Assembly: GCA_963721725.1 (NCBI GenBank)
Contig: CAVRLX010000009.1
Location: forward strand, 248,001 to 312,000
Reading direction: 5' to 3'
From: RI-153 sp963721725
GTDB lineage: Bacteria; Chloroflexota; Anaerolineae; Caldilineales; Caldilineaceae
Length of the DNA: 64,000 bases
Of the stretch, positions 8,985 through 18,540 are shown piece after piece; position 1 is the first letter of the stretch; each line of letters opens with the position of its first letter. The translations under genes were made by a program, and so were the position numbers. The notes beneath the pieces were generated by a model. That model ran no database searches and had not been told where the DNA came from. It saw nothing but the letters and a program-made list of their open reading frames with translations.

Positions 8985-9788
8985 GTGAAGTCATTTCTCC
9001 GCGCGCTGGTCATTATCGGGATAGTGGCGGGGGTACTCTTGCCCCTGCTCCCCCAAATCATCTGGTCGTTCACCTTCAACTGGTTTTTCCCCAACTTGTT
9101 GCCCCAACAGTGGGGCGTACGCGCCTGGGAGTATGTGGTTTCGCCCACGTCGCGTGTCGGCGAAGCCTTCCTCACCAGCATGGCGTTGGCCCTCACGGTG
9201 ACCCTCGCCGCCGCGCTGATCGGGCTGCCCGCGGCGTGGGCATTGGCAAAGCTGCAATTCTGGGGCAAGCGGCTGGTGGAATGGCTGATCCTGGCCCCGC
9301 TGATCGTGCCCACGCTGGTGGTAGTCATGGGGCTGCACATTTTTTTCATCCGCTATGGCCTCTCCGACTCGTTTATCGGCGTGTTGTTGGTCCACCTCAT
9401 CCCGGCGCTGCCCTATTTTGTGCTGGTGATGGGCGGCGTTTTTGCCAACTATAGCGACGAGATCAACGAGGCGGCGCGCACGCTGGGCGCAAGCCCGCTG
9501 CGTATCTTCTTGCACGTCATGCTGCCCGTGATCACGCCAGGGCTGGCCGTGGCCGCGCTCTTCACCTTTCTGGTCTCATGGAGCCAATACATCACCACGC
9601 TGCTGATTGGCGGCGGGCAGGTGCTGACACTGCCGTTGGTGCTTTTTCCCTTTATTCAGGGAGCAAATCAGGCCAACGCCGCCGCCCTCAGCCTGATCTT
9701 CGTGGCCCCGGCCCTGCTTGCCATCTGGTTCACTTCGTCGATTTTACAATCGGATAGCGCCGCGCTGGGAGGCTTCAACCGACTATGA
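8985..9788 (+). CDS. ABC transporter permease, second half of YnjC-type pair
   Basis: It starts with GTG and encodes a 267-residue integral membrane permease with about six helices. The EAA loop EINEAARTLGASPLRIFLHVMLPVI lies near residues 156-178. It is the C-terminal counterpart of E. coli YnjC. Its stop overlaps the ATPase start (ATGA), so ynjB, the two permeases and the ATPase are translationally linked except where the 8839-8968 repeat separates the permeases. Confidence 0.9.
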   Translation: MKSFLRALVIIGIVAGVLLPLLPQIIWSFTFNWFFPNLLPQQWGVRAWEYVVSPTSRVGEAFLTSMALALTVTLAAALIGLPAAWALAKLQFWGKRLVEWLILAPLIVPTLVVVMGLHIFFIRYGLSDSFIGVLLVHLIPALPYFVLVMGGVFANYSDEINEAARTLGASPLRIFLHVMLPVITPGLAVAALFTFLVSWSQYITTLLIGGGQVLTLPLVLFPFIQGANQANAAALSLIFVAPALLAIWFTSSILQSDSAALGGFNRL

Positions 9789-10817
9789 CTGCGGTTACAC
9801 TCGACCATCTGACCCACCGCTATGCCACCACCGTGGCCGTGGACGCTCTCTCCCTGGACATCCCCTCTGGCGAATCTGGTGGCGCTGCTTGGTCCCTCGG
9901 GTTGTGGCAAAAGCACCACCTTGCGTATGATCGCCGGGCTGCTGCCGCCGACGAGCGGCGATATCCGCTTTGGGGAGCGCTCGATTGTGGGCATTCCCGC
10001 CGAGCGGCGCGGCGCGGTGATGATGTTCCAAAACCACCGTCTCTTTCCCCACATGACCGTAGCGGCCAATGTGGGCTTTGGCCTGCGTATGCGCGGCGAG
10101 CGCCGCGCCGCCATCGGCCAGGGGGTGAGCAAATATCTTGATCTGGTGGGGCTGGCTGGTTTTGAGACACGCTATCCGGCGCAGCTTTCTGGCGGACAGG
10201 CCCAACGTGTGGCCCTGGCGCGGGCGCTGATTGTGGAGCCGAATGTGCTGCTGCTTGATGAGCCGCTGAGCAATCTTGATGCCAATCTGCGCAACGAAAT
10301 GCGTCTGCTGATCCGGCGTGTACAGCAAGAAGTGGGGATCACCACGCTTTTTGTCACCCATGATCAGACCGAGGCCGCCGTGGTGGCGGATCGGATTGCG
10401 CTGCTGTTGGGGGGCGTGCTGCAACAGTATGCCGTACCTCAGGAGTTTTACCGGCGACCGGCCAACGTGGCAACGGCGCGCTTTTTCGGCGGGGATAATT
10501 TTCTGCCCGGAGAACGCCAGGGCAACACAGTCATCACGCCAGCGGGGATTTTTCACTTGCCGCCCGGTTTGGACGGCCCCCAGGGCGAGGTGTTGTTGAC
10601 CATACGCCCTGAGGCCATTGAGGTGGCCGACTGCGCCGAAAACCAGATCCGCGCCCAGGTTATCGACGCGATTTTTCAGGGCACAAGCACCGAGGTTATC
10701 GTTCAATTTGGCAACACCCGCTGGCGTGTGATCACCCCTCCCGACAGCATCCATCGGGCCGGGGATAGCCTGCCGTTGCACCTGCCGCCGTCGCGGATCT
10801 GGGTGCTGCGGGCGTGA
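9785..10817 (+). CDS. ynjD: ABC transporter ATP-binding protein, YnjD-like (frameshifted)
   Basis: The ATPase has a Walker A GPSGCGKST, Q-loop FQNHRLFPHMTV, signature LSGGQAQRVALARAL, Walker B VLLLDEPLSNLD and the switch FVTHDQTEA. A C-terminal TOBE-like region follows (LTIRPEAIEV). The first 30 residues are in one frame and the rest in another. The break is at about 9871-9874, where GGCGAATCTGG probably stood for GGCGAACTGG. This domain order is that of spermidine/iron/thiamine-type importers. It energises the two preceding permeases. Confidence 0.9.
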
Positions 10818-10878
10818 CAGGCAAGCGACTTTGTAGTGGCCGTAGTCAATTTCATAAAATTCTTTGCCAGGGATAGTG

Positions 10879-11452
10879 ATGGACACAGCACAGAACCTAT
10901 CATCGTATGGCTGCCTCGTCACAGGCACGCCCCGCCTACAGCAAGCCGAGGCTGTGCTGACAGATTTGCGGCTTCTCGACGACCTGCGCGTCTTCACCCC
11001 TATGCTCATCGGTACAATTCCGATTGGCGTTGACATTCCCAGCAGCGATCTCGACATTGCCTGCTATGCGCCTGATCTGGTGCATTTTGCGCAAACTGTG
11101 CGCCAGCTCTATGTCATTTTCCCCAACTTTTCCCTGCACGGAAAATCAATTCGCGGCGTGGATTCAGTGATTGTCAATTTTCAGCATGGCGGCTTCGAGA
11201 TCCAACTCTTCGCCCAGCCCCAGCCCGTGGAAAATCAATACGGTTATCGGCACATGCTGATTGAAGCGCGCCGTACTCGCGCTCGGCGCGGATGCCGCGC
11301 GGACGGCTATCCACGCGCTGAAGGCTGCCGGATTCAAAACTGAACCAGCCTTCGCGCAATACTTTGGCCTTGACGGCGATCCCTATGAACGGCTCTGGCA
11401 GCTTTCCTTTGCCGACGATGCAGACCTGAGAAAGACAATAGAACTCGGATGA
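10879..11452 (+). CDS. DUF4269 nucleotidyltransferase-fold protein (frameshifted)
   Basis: The start is the ATG at 10879, with AGGGA five bases upstream. The protein shows LIGTIPIGVDIPSSDLDIACY, the acidic strand of a nucleotidyltransferase-like fold, and the family end GYRHMLIEARxLALGADA, then YFGLDGDPYERLW. The last part is in a second frame, with the break near 11272 (an extra C before GTACTCGC). The function of DUF4269 is not established. It follows the ABC operon on the same strand. Confidence 0.8.
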
Positions 11453-11493
11453 CGCAGATGCCCCAGATCTGCGAAAATCTGGGGCATCTGCGT
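11452..11493. terminator. Perfect 17-bp hairpin after DUF4269 gene
   Basis: ACGCAGATGCCCCAGAT (452-468) pairs with its exact complement at 477-493. It begins at the last base of the stop codon. No U-run follows, so it may be a repeat element or a processing hairpin rather than a classic terminator. Confidence 0.55.
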
Positions 11494-11588
11494 TCTATAC
11501 CTTCCAATAGGCTTATGGAATTGAACCCATGTAGAACCCTGAAGTATACTCAGGCAAAAATACGCAATGATGGAAAGGATCGATCCTG

Positions 11589-13397
11589 ATGACACAAACC
11601 ACACAAACCCGTCTGCCCCATTGGGACATGACCGTTGTCTATCCGGGGTTGGAATCACCGGAATTTGCCCAGGGCTTCAGCAAACTGTTTCGACCATCGA
11701 TGCCTTGCAGACCCTTTTTGATCGCCACAGCATTGGCGAAAAGCTGGCGGTAACTGCTGGGTTTGACGCTGAAACACTTTCCACATTTGAGACAGTGCTG
11801 ACCCAATTTAACAGCACGCTGAACAGCATAACCACGCTGGGCGCATACATCCGCGGCTTCACCACCACCAATTCACGCGAGACATTCGCCCGCTGCCCGG
11901 AAGCCAGTTGCAACTGGCACTGGTGAAGGTGAACAAACTGGATACACGCTTAACCGCCTGGCTAGGGCAGTTGCCCGTGGATGCGCTCATTGATCAATCG
12001 GCGCTGGCCGCGGATCATGCTTACGCCTTGAGCAAAGCCCAGATCGACGCCGAACACCTGCTTTCGCCCGCCGAAGAAGAACTCGCCGCCGAACTGAGCC
12101 CCACCGGCGGCAGCGCCTGGGCCAAACTTTATACCAATTACACCTCACAACTGGCTGTGGAGGTGACCGTGCAGGGCAAATCCCAGACCGTGCCGATGAG
12201 CAGTGCGCGCAATCTGGCCTATCACCCAGAACGGGAAACCCGCCGGGCTGCCTTTACAGCCGAGAACGGGATCTGGCAATCGGCCAGCGTGCCGATGGCG
12301 GCCGCGCTGAACGTCGTCAAGGGCGAAGTGAACACCTTCATGGCGCGGCGCGGCTGGGAATCGGCGCTGGATCTCTCGCTCTTCCACAACAACATGGATC
12401 GGGCCACGCTCGACGCCATGATGAAGGCGGCGCGCGAGTCGTTCCCCGACTTTCGCCGCTATCTGCGCGCCAAGGCGAAGGCGCTCGGGTTCGCCGCGCT
12501 GGCCTGGTACGATCTCTTCGCGCCGATTGGGGGCAAGACGCGCCTGTGGGACTAACGAAGCCAGCGACTTCATTGTGGCGAGTTCGGCACCTTTTCGCCG
12601 CGGATGCAAGGGCTGGCCCAGCGCGCCTTTGCCGAAAACTGGATCGACGCCGAGCCACGCGCCGGCAAGCGCGATGGCGCGTTCTGCATGGGGCTGCGCG
12701 GCGACGAATCGCGCATTCTCTCGAACTACAAGAGAATTTCAACGCCGTCAGCACGCTGGCGCATGAACTCGGCCATGCCTACCACAACCTCGCCCGCGCC
12801 GAACGCACGCCGATTCAGCGCGACATGCCCATGACGTTCGCCGAGACGGCCAGCAACTTCTGCGAGACGATTATCAACAAGGCGGCCTTGCAGCAGATGG
12901 AACCCGCGGATCAGTTTGCCATTTTGGAAAATTCGCTTCAGGATGCCTGCCAAGTGGTGGTAGATATCAGTAGCCGCTTTTTGTTCGAGCAAGCTGTCTT
13001 CGAGAAGCGCTGGCAGCGCGAGCTTTCCAGCGAGGAGTTTTGCGAATTGATGTTGACCGCGCAGCGCGAGACCTATGGCGACGGGCTGGATCAGACAGAG
13101 TTGCACCCGTACATGTGGGCGGCCAAGAGCCACTATTACAGCACGGGGCGCTCGTTCTATAACTATCCGTACATGTTTGGCCTGCTCTTTGCGTTGGGCC
13201 TCTATGCCCGCTATGAAGAGGACCCGGGCGACTTTCGCCAGCGCTATGATGATCTGCTCTCAGCGACGGGCATGTTCCCCGCCGCAGACCTTGCCGACCG
13301 CTTCGGCATCGATGTCCGCACGCCTGCCTTCTGGCGTGGCAGCCTGCATGTGATCCGGGCGGATATTGACCGCTTTGAGGGCTTGGTTGGGGGCTAG
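11589..13397 (+). CDS. M3-family oligoendopeptidase, PepF-like (several frameshifts)
   Basis: The zinc protease motif AHELGHAYHN is encoded at about 12756-12785, and the downstream Glu of the M3 family lies in FAETASNFCETI. The start at 11589 reads MTQTTQTRLPHWDMTVVYPG, typical for this family. The protein, about 600 residues, must be read through breaks near 11684, 11888, 12539 (one extra G in GGG), 12573 (one T missing in TTT) and 12733 (one G missing before AGAATTTC). Most breaks are in homopolymers and the codons between them are well conserved, which suggests sequence error rather than decay. It should hydrolyse short peptides in the cytoplasm. Confidence 0.82.
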
Positions 13398-13498
13398 AGG
13401 ATTGGCGGTGGCGAGAGTTGCGAGCTTCCTCTCGCCTTCCGCTATACTATATACATCCCTTACCCTAATGAATTGTTGACCAAAGCGGAGCCTCGGCA

Positions 13499-15660
13499 AT
13501 GGCCCAAACTGATTCTGCACCAAAAGAGACCAAGAAAGCCCATGCAGATTTAGCCCAAAGCGATAGAGGCCAAGCGATTTCGGCCTCGGCAGCGCACGGT
13601 GTGATCCAACGGGCGCACCATGCGCCGCAGACCTTGACATCCCAAGATGTTCGTCTCCTCCAGCGTACCATCGGCAACCACGCCACCACCCATCTGCTCC
13701 AGCCTATACTCCAGCGCGAGCCTGCACTTGATCCCAGTGAAGTGGCCGAAGCCCCCAAGGCGGATCTCGTGGCGGCCCAGGTGACGCGGCAGTTTCATGG
13801 CCTCCCCCAAGAGCGCGGCCCAACGCCAAGAAGATCGGGAGCGCATGGGGCAAGAAAGCAGCCCGCTTCTGGATTCGGCCACGCCTCGCACGACCCACTC
13901 TTTTTTGCAACGCGGCACAAGGGGAAAGCTATTTTAAGCAGAAAGTACCCATGCCGGCGCACACCTTCGGTAAGATCAAGCCACAGGTGGCGCATGGGAC
14001 ACAGCAGGTGCAACGCGCTGCTCACGGCGTGATCCAACGCCACCGCGACGACCCCGACGTGACCACCATTGATTGGTCCAACGCCACTTCGGCCAAGCCC
14101 TCGCCCCCTTCGGCCATGGGAGGCGTGGTCTTTGTCGTAGTGGACGGCGTCACCCATGTAGTCAAGCCCACGGATCAACCGGCGGCTGCGCTCTTTGGCG
14201 AGACGATGTTGGAAGATGTGGCCGGGGTGGAGACGACACAGAGCAAGCCGGTTGCCAAAGATTCTGCCGAGGGTATGCGTATTTTTGCCATGTTGGGGGC
14301 CAAGAAGGCCGAAGCCGACGCCGGTGAGGACAATGAATTGAAGACAGACTGGGGGGAACGCTATACCCAGGCCAGTACGGCTAAATATTTCCTGATCCAA
14401 AAGACGATGATCGGCGCCAATCAGTTTAGCAAGGTGATGAAGGATGATCCAGGGCGCATTCTGAACAACCCGGAATTTCTGAAAGGCCTCGGGCGCACCT
14501 TTGCCGTGGACACGCTGACCGGCAACGATGATCGCTTTGGGAATATGAACTTCGCCAACGTCTTTCTGACGGCTGACGACAAGATCGCTGCCATTGATAC
14601 CGATGCCATCTTGCAAAACTATGCCAAAACCAAACAGGTATCGGACACGCACCCCGCTTGGCCGATGAAAGGGACGATCGGTGGCACAGACGATTGGGCG
14701 AAGCAACTTACCCAAGAAAACAGTTATGGCGTTTGGTCAGAAGGCCAAACCGCCGGTACACAATCTTCAAAGCTGACAGACTTGTTCGAGAAATTTGATG
14801 TCTGGTTTAAATCCTTCAAAGGCAAATTCGTGAATACGACGACGCCACATCTTGCTGTGCAGCAGGCCAATTGGGATATGGTCAAGGCGAGTATCAAGCA
14901 AGGTATCAGCGATGGCAACGATGCCATCAACAACATGCTATCGGGCGATGGCTATGGCGATATGCACGAGCAATTTTCGGCCATGAAGGAAAAATACAAC
15001 GAGGGCGGCGATGACCCCAATTTTGATTGGCAAGCATTTCAGGTCAAGGCTATGTATTTATTGGAACGAACCAGTGTGGGCGGCACGGCGGAATCTGCCA
15101 GACTGGAGGCGGCTTTTGTCGCCAAACAGCCCGATGCCTGGGCTACCGAGGTGCGCGGCCTGGGTGAGGTGGCCGCCGCCGTTCAGTCCATTCCTGCGCC
15201 GCCCGGAAAGCTGAGCATGGGTAAAAAGTCGGCCCAGGCTGCGTTCGATGCGCTCTATGCGGCTATCCTCAGAGCAATTGACGGCCACGCTACGCGTCTG
15301 GAAGCTTTGGTAGCGCGCACGGAAAAACTCTATGCAGACAGACGTACCGGCGGGCTGAAAACCCAAGTGGCGTCACAGATGCTCCAGCCTATAGAATCTT
15401 TGGTATTGGCAAAGCGGCTAGAGGTTGTGCAAGTGGCCTATACCGCCATCAGAGCGCCGATTGCCGAGTGGGATAAACGCGATGGCGGCAGCCGCAACAA
15501 TGCCATTGGCGGTCACATCGCTCGGTTCCGTGTGGCCCGATCCATGTTGAAACGGGTCGTTGAGTCCGAAGTTAAAGCCGAGCGGTCAACGATTGTCACG
15601 CGTGGGCGCTCGGCCCATACGCCTGCTGCGCCGCTTGCACCCTTTGAAGCGGATGATTGA
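13499..15660 (+). CDS. Putative contractile-injection cargo protein with kinase-like domain (frameshifted)
   Basis: The N-terminal region holds VRLLQRTIGNHATTHLLQ, close to the LQRTIGNQAV motif common in proteins linked to extracellular contractile injection systems (often with DUF4157). AAHGVIQR occurs twice, before and after the break. The C-terminal frame (13951-15660) has VVKPTD, GNDDRFGNMNFANVF and AAIDTDAIL, in the order Lys, DR..N, acidic residue expected of PI3/4-kinase or actin-fragmin-kinase-like folds. The final 250 residues are helical. The frame is lost between about 13790 and 13930, and the exact join is unclear. No tail, sheath or baseplate genes are visible. The effector role is inferred. 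Confidence 0.6.
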
Positions 15661-15698
15661 GTATAAATCGCCGTCCACAAACCCACCGGAGCCGATAA

Positions 15699-16778
15699 AT
15701 GTCCGCTGATGTGAGAATCGAGGCCGCGGCTGTGCGCGCTTTTGCCGTTGCGCTGTTTATCCGAAGTGGGCTGACGCCCGATGACGCCGCCACCTCTGCC
15801 GATGTGTTGCTGCGCGCCGACCTGCGCGGGGTGATGAGCCACGGCTTCAAAAACCTGGGCAACTACGTGCGTGGTCTGCATCGGGGTGAGATCCCTACAC
15901 AGCCCGATATACGTGCCATTACCGAGACGCCGGTCACCGCGCTGATTGATGGCGACGGCGGGCTAGGCATGGTTGTGGGAACACGGGCAATGCAACTGGC
16001 AATCGAAAAGGCACGAACGTCGACGCTGGGCATGGTCACCGTGCGCCGCAGCCGTCACTATGGCATGGCAAGCTACTACAGCCTGCTGGCCCTCCCCCAC
16101 GACATGATCGGCATTTCCCTCACCAACAATAGCGCCGTGGGCGTCGTCCCCACCTTTGGCAACGAACCCATGCTCTCCACCAATCCCATTAGCGTCGTCA
16201 TCCCTGCCGGGACGGAACCCCCCTTTGAGTTGGATATGTCCACGGCGGTGGTGGCGATGAATAAAATGGATCTGGCGCGCGGAAAGGGCGAAAAAGTGCC
16301 CCTAGGCTGGGGTGTAGACAAAGCGGGCGATCCCACCGACGATCCCAACACGATCTGGGATTCGCTGCGGCTCTTGCCCTTGGGCAGTACGCGTGAAATG
16401 GGCAGCCACAAAGGCTATGGCTTGGGCGTTGTGGTGGATGTGCTGTGTGGCGTGCTCTCCGGTGGCATCTACGGCAACCTGGCAACCCGCCGCCCGCCAG
16501 AGGATGACAAACTGCGTACCAGTTCCAGTCACTTTTTCGCCGCCATGCGTATCGACGCTTTCCGCCCGCTGGACGAGTTCAAGGCGGACATGGACGATAT
16601 GTTGAGCGCCCTCAAAGCGTCGGAAAAGGCCAAAGGCCACGACCGCGTCTATGTCCCCGGCGAGATCGAACACGAGATGGAACAGGAACGGCTCGCCGAG
16701 GGTATCCCCTATCCCGTGGCGTTGGTGGAGCGATTGCAAACCTTGGCGGCAGAGTTTGATGTGCCCTTTGAGTTTTGA
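15699..16778 (+). CDS. Ldh-family (malate/lactate/ureidoglycolate-type) dehydrogenase
   Basis: The 359-residue protein belongs to the LdhA/YlbC/YbiC fold of NAD(P)-dependent dehydrogenases, not the Rossmann malate dehydrogenases. Signs are GVMSHGFKNLGNYVR near the start, RRSRHYGMASYY with the catalytic His, NNSAVGVVPTFGNEPMLSTNP, and GSHKGYGLGVVVDVLCGVLSG. It probably oxidises a 2-hydroxyacid to a 2-oxoacid; the substrate is not determinable. It is followed at 88 bases by a deacylase gene. The start has CCGGAG upstream. Confidence 0.88.
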   Translation: MSADVRIEAAAVRAFAVALFIRSGLTPDDAATSADVLLRADLRGVMSHGFKNLGNYVRGLHRGEIPTQPDIRAITETPVTALIDGDGGLGMVVGTRAMQLAIEKARTSTLGMVTVRRSRHYGMASYYSLLALPHDMIGISLTNNSAVGVVPTFGNEPMLSTNPISVVIPAGTEPPFELDMSTAVVAMNKMDLARGKGEKVPLGWGVDKAGDPTDDPNTIWDSLRLLPLGSTREMGSHKGYGLGVVVDVLCGVLSGGIYGNLATRRPPEDDKLRTSSSHFFAAMRIDAFRPLDEFKADMDDMLSALKASEKAKGHDRVYVPGEIEHEMEQERLAEGIPYPVALVERLQTLAAEFDVPFEF

Positions 16779-16865
16779 TGAAGGAAATGGACTGGCATCC
16801 ACCTTCTGACTAAACCATTCAGTTTTTTATACTCACTCATCATTCATCCACCCAAGGAGTGTTTC

Positions 16866-18497
16866 ATGCCCACCTACGACACCCTCATCCGCGGCGCTCG
16901 CATTGTAGACGGCACGGGCAATCCGTGGATCTACGGTGATGTGGCGTTGCACGGCGAGACCATTGCCGCCGTGGCTCCGCCCAACAGCATTCCCGCCGAG
17001 AATTGCAGCACGGTCGTGGACGCCAGCGGCATGGTGGTCTGCCCTGGCTTTGTGGACATCCTCAGCCACTCGATTTTGCCGCTCATGGTGGACGGGCGCA
17101 GCCTCTCCAAGATCACCCAGGGCGTGACCACCGAGATCATGGGCGAAGGCTGGACGCCCGCGCCCCACGGCGGCAAGATCAGCCGAGTGCTGCCCAAACA
17201 CCAGTTCAGCAGCCTGCTCGATCCGGCGTGGGAAGAGCGCATCCCCACGTGGACAAAATTCGCGATTGGCTGGACGCCATGATCGACCACGGCGTTTCGC
17301 CCAACATTGGCTCGTTTCTGGGCGGCGGTAGCCTGCGCTCGTATGCACGGGGCATGGCGATGGGCAAACCCAGCGCTGAAGAAATGGAGACCATGCGCCG
17401 CATCACCGCCGAGAGCATGGAGGGCGGCGCGTTTGGCGTCTCGTTCGCCCTGATCTACCCGCCCAGCAGCTATGCCGACACCGACGAGATCGTCGAGATC
17501 TGCAAGGTGATCCGCCGCTACAACGGCATCTACATTACCCATCTGCGCTCCGAGGCCGACACTTTTCTCGAAGCGTTGGAAGAAGCCATTGAGATCGGCC
17601 AGCGCTGCCGACGTGCCTGTGGAGATCTATCACCTGAAGGCGGCAGGCAAAAAGAACTGGTGGAAGATGGCGGCGGCCATCGAGCGCATCAATCAGGCGC
17701 GAGCCGAGGGCGTGGATGTCACCGCCGATGTTTACACCTACACGGCCATGGGCACGGGGCTGTCGTCGGTGCTGCCGCCGTGGGCACAGGCCGACGATAA
17801 ATTTTACGAAAATGTGAAAGACCCAGAAATGCGCACCAAAATCAAGGCCGAAGCGCTCAATCCGTCGGGCGATTGGGAGGCCATGGTGGATATGTGTGGC
17901 ATGGACGGCGTGATGCCGATTGGCTTTATGAAAGAAGAAAATCAGCCATATGTGGGCAAGCGCCTCTCTGAAATTGCCGAAATAATGGGCAAAGATCGGC
18001 CCGACGCCGTGATGGATCTCTTCGCCAGCGAAGAGCAGCGTATCAGCACCATCTACTATTCCATGTCCGAGCAGAACATGCATCGCAAGTTGCGTGCGCC
18101 GTGGACCACCATTTCCACCGACGCTGGCGGCCTCGATCCGGCCTGGGCCAAAGCCACCGGCCCGTATCATCCACGCGCGTATGGAACCTATAGCCGGGTG
18201 TTGGGCAAGTATGTGCGCGAGGAGAAAATCCTCACGCTCGAGGAGGCTGTGCGCAAGATGTCCTCGGCGCTGTGTGATCGGGCCGGTCTGCGCGACCGTG
18301 GACAGATACGAGAGGGCTTCAAGGCTGATGTGGTGATCTTTGATCCTGAAACCGTGGGCGACCGCGCCACTTTCGAAGATCCGCACCAGCTTTCCGTGGG
18401 CGTGCGCGATGTGTGGATCAACGGCACGCAAGTGCTTCAAAAAGGCGAACACACCGGGGCCAAGCCTGGGCAGATCGTGCGCGGGGCGGGGAGATAA
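16866..18497 (+). CDS. D-aminoacylase / N-acyl-D-amino-acid deacylase-like amidohydrolase (frameshifted)
   Basis: It starts MPTYDTLIRGARIVDGTGNPW, the usual N-terminal composite domain of amidohydrolases. ITQGVTTEIMGE, IYITHLRSEAD and PVEIYHLKAAGK (metal and carboxylated Lys region) follow, as does STDAGGLDPAW near the C-terminus. The first metal motif is reduced to FVDILSHSI, with only one of the usual two His residues, as in other D-aminoacylases that keep a single tight metal. The frame breaks near 17250 (one G missing before TGGAC) and near 17605 (extra T in CGCTGCC). It would release D-amino acids from N-acyl forms. Confidence 0.85.
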
Positions 18498-18502
18498 AAA
18501 AT

Positions 18503-18535
18503 AGACCTGCCAGGTTTCTGAAACCTGGCAGGTCT
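18503..18535 (-). terminator. Terminator of the catalase gene
   Basis: A perfect 16-bp stem (AGACCTGCCAGGTTTC, 503-518 with 520-535) is followed on the minus strand by a run of six U. It lies between convergent genes and serves the minus-strand catalase best. Confidence 0.85.
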
Positions 18536-18540
18536 TGAGC

